A stretch of 39,701 nucleotides of DNA from Vibrio thalassae (GCF_900089835.1 NZ_OANU01000013.1:1-39701); one strand, 5' to 3'; numbered from the stretch's first letter, positions 19,101-28,890 are shown. Translations and numbers: made by a program. The notes: a model not told the origin generated them from the sequence alone.

Positions 19101-20633
19101 ATGTTGAAATTAGTTCTTGAGCCAGGTCAGCTAACGTTAGCGCAACTACGCCAACTCAGCCGTTCTCCTGTGAGCTTATCTTTGCATCCTTCAGCGGTTG
19201 AAGACATTGATGCCAGCACTCGAATTGTCGAGCAAGTTATCGCCGAAGATCGTACGGTCTACGGCATCAATACTGGCTTTGGATTGTTAGCTAATACACG
19301 CATTGAGCCAGAAGATCTCGAGATCCTGCAAAAGAGTATCGTATTGTCACACGCCGCCGGTATTGGTGAGCTAATGAGTGATGAAACCGTTCGTCTGATG
19401 ATGGTGCTAAAGATTAACAGTCTTGCACGCGGCTATTCAGGTATTCGACTTAAAGTAATTCAAGCCTTGATTGAACTGGTTAACTCCCGAGTTTACCCAT
19501 GCGTTCCACAAAAAGGCTCTGTGGGCGCATCAGGTGACTTGGCTCCACTGGCTCACATGAGCACAATCTTACTCGGTGAAGGTGAAGCAAGACATAACGG
19601 GAAAATCATTAGTGGTCTAGAGGCTTTGCAAATTGCTGGGCTTGAACCAATCACGCTAGCACCAAAAGAAGGGCTAGCACTACTAAACGGCACGCAAGCC
19701 TCGACCGCGTTTGCTTTAGAAGGTCTGTTCTTAGCGGAAGATCTGTTTGCATCAGCAACGCTATGTGGCGCAATGTCGGTCGAAGCCGCACTGGGTAGTC
19801 GCCGTCCATTTGACCCGCGCATTCATCGAGTAAGGGGACATCGCGCACAAATGGATGCAGCTCTAGCCTATCGCCACCTATTGGAAGGCAGTAGTGAAGT
19901 GGGTGATTCTCACCAAGCATGCGAGAAGGTACAAGACCCGTATTCGCTGCGTTGTCAACCTCAGGTGATGGGGGCATGTCTACAACAAATTCGTAACGCC
20001 GCAGAATCACTTCAAGTGGAAGCCAACTCAGTTTCTGACAACCCATTAGTGTTTGCTGATGACGGCGATATTATTTCCGGCGGTAACTTCCATGCTGAAT
20101 CTGTCGCAATGGCGGCAGATGGCTTAGCGCTAGCGATCGCAGAAATTGGCAGTCTTTCAGAGCGCCGAATGGCATTGCTCATTGATAGTGCCCTGAGTAA
20201 GTTACCGCCTTTCCTCGTCGACAACGGCGGTGTTAACTCAGGCTTTATGATTGCGCAAGTAACTTCAGCAGCGTTAGCAAGTGAAAATAAAACCCTTGCT
20301 CACCCAGCCTCAGTTGATAGCTTGCCAACTTCGGCTAACCAAGAAGATCACGTTTCTATGGCAACCTTTGCAGCTCGTCGCTTAAAAGATATGTCAGAAA
20401 ATACACGCGGTATCTTGGCAGTGGAATATTTGGCAGCAGCTCAAGGATTGGACTTCAGAGCGCCACTGAAATCCTCACCAAGAGTAGAGCACGGTAAACA
20501 AATTCTGCGTGAATCGGTGCCGTTCTACGATAAGGACCGCTACTTTGCCCCGGATATCGCTAAGGCAAATGAGATAATAAAGCTTGCACTTCATAACGCG
20601 CTAATGCCTGAGAATATACTCCCAAGCCTCTGA
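19101..20633 (+). CDS. hutH: Histidine ammonia-lyase
   Basis: First step: removes ammonia from histidine to give urocanate. 510 residues with the MIO-forming triad Ala143-Ser144-Gly145 in [12 protein letters not shown], the YGINTGFG loop, and SDNPLVF / [11 protein letters not shown] further on. The ATG at 19101 follows TAAGGAG; an upstream ATG at 19071 lies inside hutU and lacks a site. It ends the hut operon and is followed by a strong terminator. Confidence 0.97.
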   Translation: MLKLVLEPGQLTLAQLRQLSRSPVSLSLHPSAVEDIDASTRIVEQVIAEDRTVYGINTGFGLLANTRIEPEDLEILQKSIVLSHAAGIGELMSDETVRLMMVLKINSLARGYSGIRLKVIQALIELVNSRVYPCVPQKGSVGASGDLAPLAHMSTILLGEGEARHNGKIISGLEALQIAGLEPITLAPKEGLALLNGTQASTAFALEGLFLAEDLFASATLCGAMSVEAALGSRRPFDPRIHRVRGHRAQMDAALAYRHLLEGSSEVGDSHQACEKVQDPYSLRCQPQVMGACLQQIRNAAESLQVEANSVSDNPLVFADDGDIISGGNFHAESVAMAADGLALAIAEIGSLSERRMALLIDSALSKLPPFLVDNGGVNSGFMIAQVTSAALASENKTLAHPASVDSLPTSANQEDHVSMATFAARRLKDMSENTRGILAVEYLAAAQGLDFRAPLKSSPRVEHGKQILRESVPFYDKDRYFAPDIAKANEIIKLALHNALMPENILPSL

Positions 20634-20648
20634 TTCTATGAGTTTATC

Positions 20649-20677
20649 AAAGAGCCAGCATTTCGCTGGCTCTTTTT
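20649..20677 (+). terminator. Rho-independent terminator of the hut operon
   Basis: Perfect 9-bp stem AGAGCCAGC / GCTGGCTCT with loop ATTTC, followed by five T residues, 18 bases after the hutH stop. Confidence 0.92.
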
Positions 20678-20837
20678 GTTGTACTCAAACATTTACCAAA
20701 TAAATAGCTGGACCATATGTTGGCAGTCACAAGTTTAAAACGAGCCTATGCGTATATGCATCAAATCGCGTTATAACAAATGTGCTTAATAAAAGAACAA
20801 CGAGGCACAACACAAGGAAAATACGTTTAACCACCCT

Positions 20838-22037
20838 ATGCCCAATGCTGACGGTTATTTTGGTGAATACGGTGGCAGTTTTATCCCACCTCAGCTGCAA
20901 GAAATCATGGATGAAATCAGCGCAGCTTACGACTCATGCCGCCAAGATCCAGAATTCAAAGCCGAGCTTGCACGCCTATATAAACACTTTGTAGGCCGCC
21001 CTAGCCCAATCTTCCACGCCCAAAATCTTTCAGAAAAATACGGCGCACCTCTTTATCTCAAACGGGAAGATTTAAACCATACAGGCGCACATAAAATTAA
21101 CCATTGCCTGGGGGAAGCCCTGCTTGCCAAAAAACTCGGTAAGAAGAAGCTCATCGCTGAAACCGGTGCTGGACAACATGGTGTTGCGCTCGCCACCGCA
21201 GCGGCTTTGGTGGGCCTAAAGTGTGATATCTATATGGGTGAAGTCGATATCGCCAAAGAACACCCAAACGTGGTGAGAATGCGAATTCTAGGGGCGAATG
21301 TGATTCCTGCTACTCACGGCAGAAAAACGTTGAAGGAAGCGGTAGATGCTGCATTTGAAGCCTACTTAGCGGACCCGCATACTCAGTTATACGCCATTGG
21401 CTCGGTTGTCGGCCCTCACCCATTCCCTGCAATGGTACGAGACTTCCAATCGATTATCGGTAACGAAGCCCGGGTTCAGTTCCAAGAAATGACAGGTCAA
21501 CTGCCGAATAATCTCGTGGCATATGTTGGTGGAGGCTCTAATGCAATGGGTCTGTTTAGCGTGTTTTTGGGTGATGAAGAGGTTCAAATCCACGGGGTCG
21601 AACCATCAGGGCGCGATTTGCACACCCAAGGTGAACATGCTGCGACGCTAACACTTGGTGAGCCTGGCGTTATGCACGGGTTCAAATCATACATGCTAAA
21701 AGACGGAGAAGGCGAGCCTCAAGAAGTATACTCGGTGGCAAGTGGTCTCGACTATCCATCAGTAGGGCCTCAACACGCCTACCTCAAAGATACTGGCCGA
21801 GTGAATTACGGCCATATTAATGATAAAGAAGCCATTGATGCTTTTTTCGAGCTATCTCGTTTGGAAGGCATTATTCCAGCCATTGAGTCGGCTCACGCCG
21901 TTGCTTACGCGCTGAAATTGGCAAAAGAGGGAGAAAAGGGGTCTATTCTTCTCAACTTATCTGGCAGAGGCGACAAAGATATCGATTTTGTTGTTGAGCA
22001 TTATGGGCAAGACTTCGGTATTGAATCGCTGCTGTAG
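20838..22037 (+). CDS. trpB: Tryptophan synthase beta chain, stand-alone copy
   Basis: Makes tryptophan from indole and serine with pyridoxal phosphate. 399 residues with [13 protein letters not shown], the PLP lysine in HTGAHKINH (Lys86; the residue after KIN is His rather than the common Asn), the catalytic Glu108 in [11 protein letters not shown], the phosphate loop GGGSNAMG, and LSGRGDKDI near the end. No trpA or other trp gene is nearby, so it is an orphan copy, perhaps for salvage of free indole. The ATG has no good ribosome site at normal distance (AAGGAA lies about 17 bases away). An imperfect palindrome ATGCGTATATGCAT is at 20748-20761. Confidence 0.92.
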   Translation: MPNADGYFGEYGGSFIPPQLQEIMDEISAAYDSCRQDPEFKAELARLYKHFVGRPSPIFHAQNLSEKYGAPLYLKREDLNHTGAHKINHCLGEALLAKKLGKKKLIAETGAGQHGVALATAAALVGLKCDIYMGEVDIAKEHPNVVRMRILGANVIPATHGRKTLKEAVDAAFEAYLADPHTQLYAIGSVVGPHPFPAMVRDFQSIIGNEARVQFQEMTGQLPNNLVAYVGGGSNAMGLFSVFLGDEEVQIHGVEPSGRDLHTQGEHAATLTLGEPGVMHGFKSYMLKDGEGEPQEVYSVASGLDYPSVGPQHAYLKDTGRVNYGHINDKEAIDAFFELSRLEGIIPAIESAHAVAYALKLAKEGEKGSILLNLSGRGDKDIDFVVEHYGQDFGIESLL

Positions 22038-22066
22038 GCCGTAAAAGACCACAACATACCTTAAAT

Positions 22067-22102
22067 AATTCTGCCTGATTAAGTCGCTTATCGGGCAGAA
22101 TT
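22067..22102. terminator. Hairpin after trpB
   Basis: A 9-bp outer stem AATTCTGCC / GGCAGAATT, extended with partial pairing, about 30 bases after the trpB stop. There is no T tract, so termination is only probable. Confidence 0.45.
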
Positions 22103-22365
22103 AACATTCTCACTCATTGATAAAACCAACATTAAAACCAATGTTATACCAGTATTTCAGAATAATCATCTAGAATATGTCATTTTAATGCCAACCTCGC
22201 CGATTTATTGAGTTTGATTCCATAAATGAGGCAAACCATTCGCCACACTTATTTTTCCACTCTAAATTACTTTCCATCACTTGCCGGATGCGAGTGACCA
22301 TAAGAATAAAGACTTCCACTTGCGTGTTAATACGCATTAGAAACTGATTAAGAGAAGGTATTGGT

Positions 22366-23682
22366 ATGAAACAGACAAGAGTCTTGCTTTCAATGGCGGC
22401 ACTTGGTTTAGTTGCTAGCCCGTTAGCATACAGCCACGGATACGTTTCAGCGGTTGAAGGCGGTGTTGCAGAAGCTCGTTCAACGTTATGTAAGTATCCA
22501 GCTGACACTGGAGAAAAGAACGTAAATTGTGGCTCCGTCCAGTGGGAACCCCAAAGTGTTGAAGGTCCAGAGGGCTTTCCTCAAGCTGGCCCTCCTGACG
22601 GCCAAATCGCGAGTGCAGGCCTAACGCAGTTTTCTCCTCTCAACGAGCAGACGTCTGACCGTTGGGTAAAGCGCCCTATTCAATCAGGTATGCAGACTTT
22701 TGAATGGACATTTACAGCCAATCACGTCACTAAAGATTGGAAGTATTACATTACAAAGCCGAACTGGAATCCGAACCAAGCCTTGACGAGAGATTCGTTC
22801 GATCTGAATCCATTTTGTGTGGTAGAAGGCAATATGCAGAAGCCACCAAAATTAATGAGCCACCAGTGTAATGTCCCTGAACGGGAAGGCTATCAAATCG
22901 TACTAGCGGTGTGGGATGTGGGTGATACTGCCGCTGCTTTCTATAATGTTATTGACGTACAGTTTAATGGTAATAATCCTGGCATCCCAGGCTGGTCTCA
23001 AGCAGGTACAATAAATCCAACGATGGATTTGAAGGTTGGCGACTCCGTTTTCACTCGCGTCTTTGATTCTAACGGTGAGCTACCAAACCTTTCTACCAGT
23101 ATTACCATTACTTCAGAGCAACAAGGACAGGCAAATCAGTGGTCTCACGCTCTCGCGACACAAATCAATCATGAACACACTGATATCAAAGCTGGACAGC
23201 AAGATAGTAACGGCAATATCTCACCAGTTTATGGCAGCAACACCGTGTATGTGGCAGATAATAGCGGCTTAGATCGCGTTGAAATTGGCTATGATATTGT
23301 GACACCTCCACCTTCAATCGGTGCAGACGTAACGGGACTGGATCCAGAGTATCAAATCGGTGAAACACCAATTGAACTTGCACTGAACGTCGCAGCTACA
23401 GGTAGCGTGGACGTAAGCATGAATGTTTACAACCACGCACAAGAATCTTTAGCGAGTCAGGAACTTAGCTTAGCGGATGGTGAAAGCCAGAATGTAACCC
23501 TAACGCTCTCTAAATCTGAAGCTGGCCACCATATGTTAGTGACACGCGTAAGAGACGATAAAGGCAATCTTGTCGACCAAACGACGCAGGACTTTATGTT
23601 GGTATTCCTCAATAACTTGATTGAACCGACTGATAAATACATTAGCGGGTCCGGCTGTTTTCATCTTGAACAGTGTTTCTAG
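22366..23682 (+). pseudogene. gbpA: GbpA-like chitin-binding LPMO (AA10), C-terminus lost
   Basis: Secreted N-acetylglucosamine-binding protein of the GbpA type. The signal peptide ends AYS, and mature His24 ([10 protein letters not shown]) with His120 (TANHVTKDW) forms the copper brace of the AA10 LPMO domain (about 24-205). The middle domains follow ([23 protein letters not shown] and [18 protein letters not shown]). Family sequence fades at about residue 412 (QTTQDFML, near 23601); the last 26 residues are unrelated, being read antisense through the neighbouring tetR gene. The C-terminal chitin-binding domain seen in intact GbpA (about 485 residues) is missing. The LPMO domain itself looks intact, so a secreted short form may still be made. 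Confidence 0.85.
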
Positions 23683-24000
23683 TAAACCCGGATATTGTCC
23701 CAATAGCTCAAGGTAACTCCAACCAAGTTGCTGTAACTCCTGTTGCCATTCTCGTCCTTCCTCCGGCAGATATATCCCCTCAACCAAAGATACTGCTACA
23801 GCTTCTAGCAACTCATCCTTGTTTTTGAAGTAATAGTAGATAGCCATTGCATCTATATTCAGCTCAGTCGCTAGCCTTCTGATACTTGGGATCTTTCCAT
23901 CCATTTGCATCAAGCGCTTTGCGTTTTCCACTATTACTTCTTTGCTCAGCGTGACATCACATTTAGTTGGACGCCCCCTTTTTTTGGCCTTGACAGTCAT
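23536..24000 (-). pseudogene. TetR-family regulator, 3' end lost
   Basis: The 154-residue frame begins with a normal TetR helix-turn-helix domain (KRGRPTKCDVTLSKEVIVEN, IPSIRRLATELNIDAMAIYYYFKNKDELL; about residues 8-65) and the start of the ligand domain ([20 protein letters not shown]). After about codon 132 (near 23605) it runs antisense through gbpA, so the last residues are not family sequence; intact relatives are about 190-210 residues. The start ATG has AGGATCG upstream. It is divergent from the reductase gene and probably controlled it. Dimerisation is likely impaired, which could leave the neighbour unregulated. Confidence 0.75.
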
Positions 24001-24028
24001 AAACGATCCTAGCTAGACTAATGTTAAT

Positions 24029-24043
24029 TTCTACACTGTAGAA
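24029..24043. promoter_or_regulatory. Probable TetR-type operator
   Basis: TTCTACA-C-TGTAGAA is a perfect inverted repeat (7-base arms) midway between the divergent tetR and reductase genes. The position and form fit the autoregulatory site of the tetR product. Confidence 0.55.
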
Positions 24044-24087
24044 TTATAACAAAGCAGCCTTTAATAGCAAATATCGGAGTCTCTACA

Positions 24088-24618
24088 ATGGCAAATATTG
24101 TATATATCGGAACCAGTTTAGATGGCTATATCGCAGACAAAAACAATGATCTAGATTGGCTACATGATGTGCCAAACCCTGAAGGTTCAGACTTTGGTTT
24201 TGCTGAGTTTATGGACAGCATTGATGGACTTGTCATGGGTAGAAACACCCTAGAGATCGTACTGGGTTTTGGTGTCGAGTGGCCTTATTCCAAGCCAGTA
24301 TTTGTGTTAAGCAATACGCTGACTGAAGTACCTAAAGGCTATGAAGACAGAGTCTTTTTAGTCAAAGGGAAACTTAGTGACATTGTGAGCGAACTAAACT
24401 CGAAAGGTTACAACAACCTCTACATTGATGGCGGTAAAACGATTCAGAGTTTCTTAGCAGAAGATCTGATTGATGAGATGATAATCACCACCATTCCAAC
24501 CCTTCTTGGTGGCGGTGTTTCATTGTTCGGTGAACTCGATAAGCCCTTGAAGTTCAAACATGTATCAGCAGAGCGTTACCTTGATTGTATTGTTAAAAAC
24601 CGATATGTAAGAGCATAA
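24088..24618 (+). CDS. Dihydrofolate reductase / RibD C-terminal family protein
   Basis: A 176-residue protein of the DHFR/RibD-C fold (YwjB/YyaP type). Motifs: VYIGTSLDGYIADKNNDLDW at the N terminus, DGLVMGRNTLEIVLGF, KPVFVLSN, and NNLYIDGGKTIQSFL with IPTLLGGGVSLFGEL near the end. Members are NADPH-dependent reductases of unknown substrate and do not generally replace true folA. GGAG lies 8 bases before the ATG. It is transcribed away from the truncated tetR gene, with a palindromic operator between them. Confidence 0.85.
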   Translation: MANIVYIGTSLDGYIADKNNDLDWLHDVPNPEGSDFGFAEFMDSIDGLVMGRNTLEIVLGFGVEWPYSKPVFVLSNTLTEVPKGYEDRVFLVKGKLSDIVSELNSKGYNNLYIDGGKTIQSFLAEDLIDEMIITTIPTLLGGGVSLFGELDKPLKFKHVSAERYLDCIVKNRYVRA

Positions 24619-24630
24619 CCTTTAGCCAAA

Positions 24631-24655
24631 GGTGCTAGATGGCTTGTCTAGCACC
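24631..24655. terminator. Hairpin between the reductase gene and fsa
   Basis: Perfect 9-bp stem GGTGCTAGA / TCTAGCACC between convergent genes. No T tract on the plus strand; a short TTT follows on the minus strand. Confidence 0.5.
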
Positions 24656-24708
24656 TCAATAGTAACTCTAGCAACAATAAGTGCATTCAAAATGCAACGC
24701 TTCAGTTT

Positions 24709-25383
24709 CTAGCTTTCAAATGAAAGCTTATCTCCAAACGCATCTGCCCAATCTTTATCAAACTGTGCCACAGCTGGTTCAATAGCTGGATGCGAGAACA
24801 TTTGCATCGCCACATCAACAGGTAAAGTGATACCACCAATGCCTAACTTCATCACATCCATCGCTTGCTGTACATTCTTGAAGCTCGCAGCAAGGATTTT
24901 TGTTGAAAGCCCATGCTTTTCGATCAACAGTTGAAGATCGCGAACCACTGCGACACCATCTCCGTTCATAGCATCAATACGGTTAACGTAAGGTGCAAGG
25001 TAATCAGCACCACACAAAGCGGCCATAAATCCTTGCTGTGCGGTATAGATCGCCGTAGCAAGCACTTGAATCCCTCCTTGTTTCATTAACTTAATAGCTG
25101 CTAACCCTTCTTCAGTTGTGGGAACTTTTACCACCATATCGTAAGGAAGCTCGTTCAGTTTTTTTGCTTCATTGAGCATGCTCTCTGCTTCTTTACTGAC
25201 TACTTGGGCAAAGAAGCGAGCATCTTTTCCTAACAAATTCGACATATAAGTGAGGGTCGCTTTCAACCCAACACCTGAGTTAGCAAGGATAGTTGGATTC
25301 GTTGTAATTCCAGTTAATGGAAAACAATGATGAAAACGTGCAGTTTCGGTGATATCCGCTGTATCTAAGTAGAGTTCAATCAT
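24709..25383 (-). CDS. fsa: Fructose-6-phosphate aldolase (transaldolase-like)
   Basis: A 224-residue class I aldolase of the FsaA/TalC group, much shorter than true transaldolase. The Schiff-base lysine is Lys86 in MVVKVPTTEEGLAAIK; other family marks are ELYLDTAD, GITTNPTILA, RFFAQVVS, APYVNRIDA and ILAASFKN. It splits F6P-like substrates into glyceraldehyde-3-phosphate plus dihydroxyacetone or, preferentially, hydroxyacetone-type ketones. The ATG at 25383 gives the family N terminus; a TTG 4 codons up is not needed. It is divergent from the glycyl radical enzyme genes and shares their control region, as fsaA lies beside ybiY-ybiW in E. coli, so a joint pathway is likely. Confidence 0.93.
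   Translation of the reverse strand: MIELYLDTADITETARFHHCFPLTGITTNPTILANSGVGLKATLTYMSNLLGKDARFFAQVVSKEAESMLNEAKKLNELPYDMVVKVPTTEEGLAAIKLMKQGGIQVLATAIYTAQQGFMAALCGADYLAPYVNRIDAMNGDGVAVVRDLQLLIEKHGLSTKILAASFKNVQQAMDVMKLGIGGITLPVDVAMQMFSHPAIEPAVAQFDKDWADAFGDKLSFES
24711..24728. promoter_or_regulatory. Palindrome at the 3' end of fsa, possible distal DeoR site
   Basis: AGCTTTCA-AA-TGAAAGCT has perfect 8-base arms and covers the last codons and part of the stop of fsa. Its 13-base core CTTTCAAATGAAA recurs exactly at 28891-28903 before deoR. Confidence 0.35.
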
Positions 25384-25454
25384 TTCTATTCTCAAACCTT
25401 TATTTGAACATTATCAAGTTACCAACAATATAGATCTTGCCAATTAGTCTGATC

Positions 25455-25468
25455 TTGATTTTGATCAA
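25455..25468. promoter_or_regulatory. FNR box of the glycyl radical enzyme promoter
   Basis: TTGAT-TTTG-ATCAA matches the FNR consensus TTGATnnnnATCAA at every defined position. Its centre (25461.5) lies about 41 bases before the start predicted from a TATGTT -10 box at 25490-25495, the class II activator position. Anaerobic induction suits an oxygen-sensitive glycyl radical enzyme. Confidence 0.75.
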
Positions 25469-25474
25469 GACAAT

Positions 25475-25532
25475 CTTCATATGAAGAGTTATGTTTTCAT
25501 TTAATGAAAGCATTAATTTCTTTAAATGAAAG
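25475..25532. promoter_or_regulatory. Palindrome cluster over the GRE promoter, candidate DeoR operators
   Basis: Three palindromes in 58 bases: CTTCATATGAAG (25475-25486, perfect), TTTCATTTAATGAAA (25495-25509, one mismatch) and TTTCTTTAAATGAAA (25517-25531, imperfect). The last two are 22 bases apart, two helix turns, and the second lies over the predicted transcription start. The regulator is probably the DeoR protein encoded after the GRE gene; binding is inferred. Confidence 0.5.
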
Positions 25533-25544
25533 ATTGGATGATAC

Positions 25545-26444
25545 ATGTATTTTAATATCCAAAGATTCTCTACTCATGATGGCGACGGCATTCGCAGTCT
25601 ATTATTTCTCAAAGGATGCAGCTTGGCCTGCCCCTGGTGTCAGAACCCAGAAAGTCGCAGTGCTAAACACTCTTTGCTATTTGATCAGCGCAGCTGCTTG
25701 AATGACTGTCATCGCTGCTCGGACACTTGCCCTTCAATTGAAGCTACACCAGAAGGCATCAAGATACATAGAGATACCCTTGATGATTCACAAATCATTG
25801 CATTGCGAAACGTGTGCCCGACGCAAGCGTTGACTGTGTGTGGTGAAGAGGCTCAACAAAAAATGCTGTTCGATACCTTAATGAAGGATAAGCCGTTTTA
25901 TGATCAAAGTAGTGGCGGGGTGACTTTCTCTGGTGGCGAACCATTGATGCAGTCGGATCTAGTGACGTCCTTAGCAAAGCAGCTCCAAGCAGAAGGTGTA
26001 AATACAGCTGTAGAAACGTGTATGCATGTACCGTGGAAAAACATTGAACAAGCAGCGCCCTATATTGATTGCTGGCTAACCGATCTTAAACACACCAACG
26101 AAAGGAAATTCTTAGACTGGGCACAGGGTTCACTGAAACGTATTAAGAGCAACTTCCACAAACTAGCGCCTATTGCAAAACGAATCATCATTCGTGTCCC
26201 AGTGGTCCCAGACTTTAATGACTCCCCCGAAGAGCTCAAAGACATTATTGATTTTGCAGCTGATATCGAAAGCTGTACTGAACTACACCTGCTGCCCTAT
26301 CACACACTAGGCATCAATAAATACCGTTTGTTGGATATGCCCTATTTATGCTCCGACAAACCACTCAACAACCCTGACCTGCTTGAATACGCGCAACAGT
26401 ACGCCAAGCAGTATCCACGTATCAACGTGATTGTAAGAGGCTAA
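25545..26444 (+). CDS. pflE: Glycyl radical enzyme activase (radical SAM), YbiY/PflE type
   Basis: Installs the glycyl radical on the enzyme encoded next. 299 residues: the radical SAM cluster motif CSLACPWC (Cys25, Cys29, Cys32), a ferredoxin-like insertion with extra cysteines (CLNDCHRCSDTC, Cys51-Cys62) for auxiliary iron-sulphur clusters, the SAM-binding GGVTFSGGEPLMQ motif, and a C-terminal HLLPYHTLGINKY. It resembles E. coli YbiY closely along its length, as far as I recall that sequence. Its stop codon overlaps the ATG of the GRE gene, so the pair is coupled. The promoter has an FNR box. Confidence 0.93.
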   Translation: MYFNIQRFSTHDGDGIRSLLFLKGCSLACPWCQNPESRSAKHSLLFDQRSCLNDCHRCSDTCPSIEATPEGIKIHRDTLDDSQIIALRNVCPTQALTVCGEEAQQKMLFDTLMKDKPFYDQSSGGVTFSGGEPLMQSDLVTSLAKQLQAEGVNTAVETCMHVPWKNIEQAAPYIDCWLTDLKHTNERKFLDWAQGSLKRIKSNFHKLAPIAKRIIIRVPVVPDFNDSPEELKDIIDFAADIESCTELHLLPYHTLGINKYRLLDMPYLCSDKPLNNPDLLEYAQQYAKQYPRINVIVRG

Positions 26445-28873
26445 TGACTATGGAACTCAATTACTTACCTAAGCGTATTCAAGGACATAAGAAAGCTCTG
26501 GTTAATATTATTACGCCACCTATTTGTACCGAGCGTGCGCAAGCATACACCAAAGTCTACCAGCAGAATGAAGACAAGCCTGTTATCGTCCAACGAGCAC
26601 TAGCACTGGAAGAACATTTAGCGACACGTACAATTTGGATCGATAATAATGAGCTAATTGTGGGTAACCAAGCCAGCAAACTGCGCGCGGCGCCCATCTT
26701 CCCTGAGTACACCGTACGTTGGATTGAAGCAGAGATTGATGAGCTTGCTGACCGACCAGGAGCAGGCTTTGCTGTCACCGAGCAAGACAAAGACGTTATC
26801 CACGCCCTTACCCCATATTGGCGAGGTAAAACGGTACAGGATCGTTGCTATGGTCTATTCACCGATGAGCAGCAAGCCATCTTGGCAACGACCATTATCA
26901 AAGCCGAAGGTAATATGACATCCGGTGACGCTCACTTGGCGGTCGATAACGAAAAGATCCTCGCCATTGGTTTAGATGGGCTCATTACCGAGGTGGACGA
27001 TCATCGTTTAAATAACGATATGTCCACTTATGAAGGACTTAAGAAAGAGCAGTTTTATAAGTCGGTCGGTATTGTGTTACGTGCGATTCAGCAACACATT
27101 TTGCGTTTCTCGGAGTTGGCATTGAACATGGCGCAACAGGAGTCGGATACTCAACGCAAACTAGAGCTTGAAACCATTGCCGCAAACTGTGAACACATTG
27201 CTTATCATCCACCTTGCAACTTCTGGCAAGCATTACAGCTCTGCTACTTTGTGCAACTGATGCTGCAAATCGAATCAAACGGTCACTCGGTATCATTTGG
27301 TCGTATGGACCAATATCTTAATGATTTCTACATCACCGATATCAACAATGGCTCCTTACAGCCTAGCTTCGCCACAGAGCTACTACAAAGCTGTTGGTTA
27401 AAGCTGTTGGAAGTCAACAAAATACGCTCAGGGGCTCATTCCAAAGCCTCGGCTGGTTCTCCACTTTATCAAAACGTCTGTATTGGCGGTCAAAAGCTTG
27501 ATGAGAAAGGAGTGCCAATGGATGCGGTCAACCCACTTTCTTGGGCAATTCTTGAGTCATGTGGCCAACTCCGCTCCACGCAACCTAACTTGAGTGTTCG
27601 CTATCACGAAGGCCTGAATCATGAGTTCTTAATGGGTTGTATCGACGTCATTAAGTGTGGCTTTGGTATGCCAGCGTTTAACAACGATGAAATCGTTATT
27701 CCTGAGTTTATAAAACTAGGGGTCGAGCGAGAAGATGCCTACAACTATACGTCGATTGGTTGCATTGAAACCGCGGTTCCCGGTAAGTGGGGTTATCGCT
27801 GCACCGGTATGAGCTTTATTAACTTTGCTCGAATCCTATTGGCCGCGTTAAATGAAGGTATCGATGCCACGTCTGGAGAGTGCTTCTTACCTCACAGTAA
27901 ATCACTAGAGAAAAACAATTTCGCTAGTATGGATGAAGTGATGCACAGCTGGGCAGATCAAGTCCGCTACTACACCAGAAAGTCGATTGAAATTGATACC
28001 GTTGTCGACTCTGTGCTGGAGCAACAGGCGCACGATATCTTTTGCTCATCGTTGGTTGATAACTGCTTACCAAGTGGCAAAACCGTCAAGGAAGGCGGTG
28101 CGAAGTATGATTGGATATCCGGATTACAAGTGGGTATTGCAAACTTAGGTAACAGCTTGGCAGCCATCAAGCATCTGGTGTTCTATGAAAAGCAGATCAG
28201 CCAGCCGGAATTGGCGAAAGCGCTGGCGGAGAACTTTGAAGGTTCACAACAAGAACAGTTGCGCCACCAGCTGATTAACTTTGCGCCTAAATATGGCAAC
28301 GACGATGACGCTGTTGACCATCTACTAGCGCAAGCGTATCAAGTTTACATTGATGAACTTAAACAATTCGTTAATACCCGACATGGACGAGGCCCGATTG
28401 GCGGTGGGTACTATGCGGGGACCTCTAGTATCTCTGCTAACGTGCCATTCGGAGCCTCGACAATGGCAACGCCTGATGGCAGAAAAGCGTCAACTCCACT
28501 TGCTGAAGGAGCAAGCCCTTCGTCTGGCTCAGATCGTTTGGGACCAACGGCTGTGTACAACTCAGTGGCCAAAATCCAAGCAAATCAGATTCTTGGAGGC
28601 GTGTTGTTGAATCAGAAACTCTCTCCTGCTGCTGTGCAGTCGGACAGCGACAAACTGAAGCTATCCATGTTGATTAGAACTTTCTTCAATCATCATAAGG
28701 GGTGGCACGTTCAATACAATATCGTATCGAGAGAGACCTTATTGGCAGCCAAACGCAATCCTGAACAGTATCGCGATCTCGTGGTTCGCGTTGCAGGATA
28801 CTCGGCGTTCTTTACTGCATTGTCTCCAGACGCGCAGGATGACATCATCGCTCGTACCGAACACGATTTATAA
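26444..28873 (+). CDS. pflF: Glycyl radical enzyme, YbiW type (probable 1,5-anhydroglucitol-6-phosphate lyase)
   Basis: An 809-residue glycyl radical enzyme: thiyl cysteine Cys440 and base Glu442 in SIGCIETAVPGKWGYRCTG, and the radical Gly785 in VVRVAGYSAFF near the C terminus. It lacks the adjacent Cys-Cys of true pyruvate formate-lyase. It follows E. coli YbiW closely from memory (for example TIWI, VRWIEAEIDELADRPGAGFA, NKIRSGAHSKASAGSPLYQN). YbiW has been reported to open 1,5-anhydroglucitol-6-phosphate to 1-deoxyfructose-6-phosphate, which Fsa can cleave; substrate here is inferred. A second ATG at 26450 is better spaced from AAGAGG and may be the true start. Confidence 0.9.
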   Translation: MTMELNYLPKRIQGHKKALVNIITPPICTERAQAYTKVYQQNEDKPVIVQRALALEEHLATRTIWIDNNELIVGNQASKLRAAPIFPEYTVRWIEAEIDELADRPGAGFAVTEQDKDVIHALTPYWRGKTVQDRCYGLFTDEQQAILATTIIKAEGNMTSGDAHLAVDNEKILAIGLDGLITEVDDHRLNNDMSTYEGLKKEQFYKSVGIVLRAIQQHILRFSELALNMAQQESDTQRKLELETIAANCEHIAYHPPCNFWQALQLCYFVQLMLQIESNGHSVSFGRMDQYLNDFYITDINNGSLQPSFATELLQSCWLKLLEVNKIRSGAHSKASAGSPLYQNVCIGGQKLDEKGVPMDAVNPLSWAILESCGQLRSTQPNLSVRYHEGLNHEFLMGCIDVIKCGFGMPAFNNDEIVIPEFIKLGVEREDAYNYTSIGCIETAVPGKWGYRCTGMSFINFARILLAALNEGIDATSGECFLPHSKSLEKNNFASMDEVMHSWADQVRYYTRKSIEIDTVVDSVLEQQAHDIFCSSLVDNCLPSGKTVKEGGAKYDWISGLQVGIANLGNSLAAIKHLVFYEKQISQPELAKALAENFEGSQQEQLRHQLINFAPKYGNDDDAVDHLLAQAYQVYIDELKQFVNTRHGRGPIGGGYYAGTSSISANVPFGASTMATPDGRKASTPLAEGASPSSGSDRLGPTAVYNSVAKIQANQILGGVLLNQKLSPAAVQSDSDKLKLSMLIRTFFNHHKGWHVQYNIVSRETLLAAKRNPEQYRDLVVRVAGYSAFFTALSPDAQDDIIARTEHDL

Positions 28874-28890
28874 CAAGTTTCAAATAACGA

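Noticed and set aside
26444..28873. Calling the glycyl radical enzyme a pyruvate formate-lyase
   Set aside because: It has a single thiyl Cys in GCIET rather than the adjacent Cys-Cys of true PFL and matches the YbiW group.
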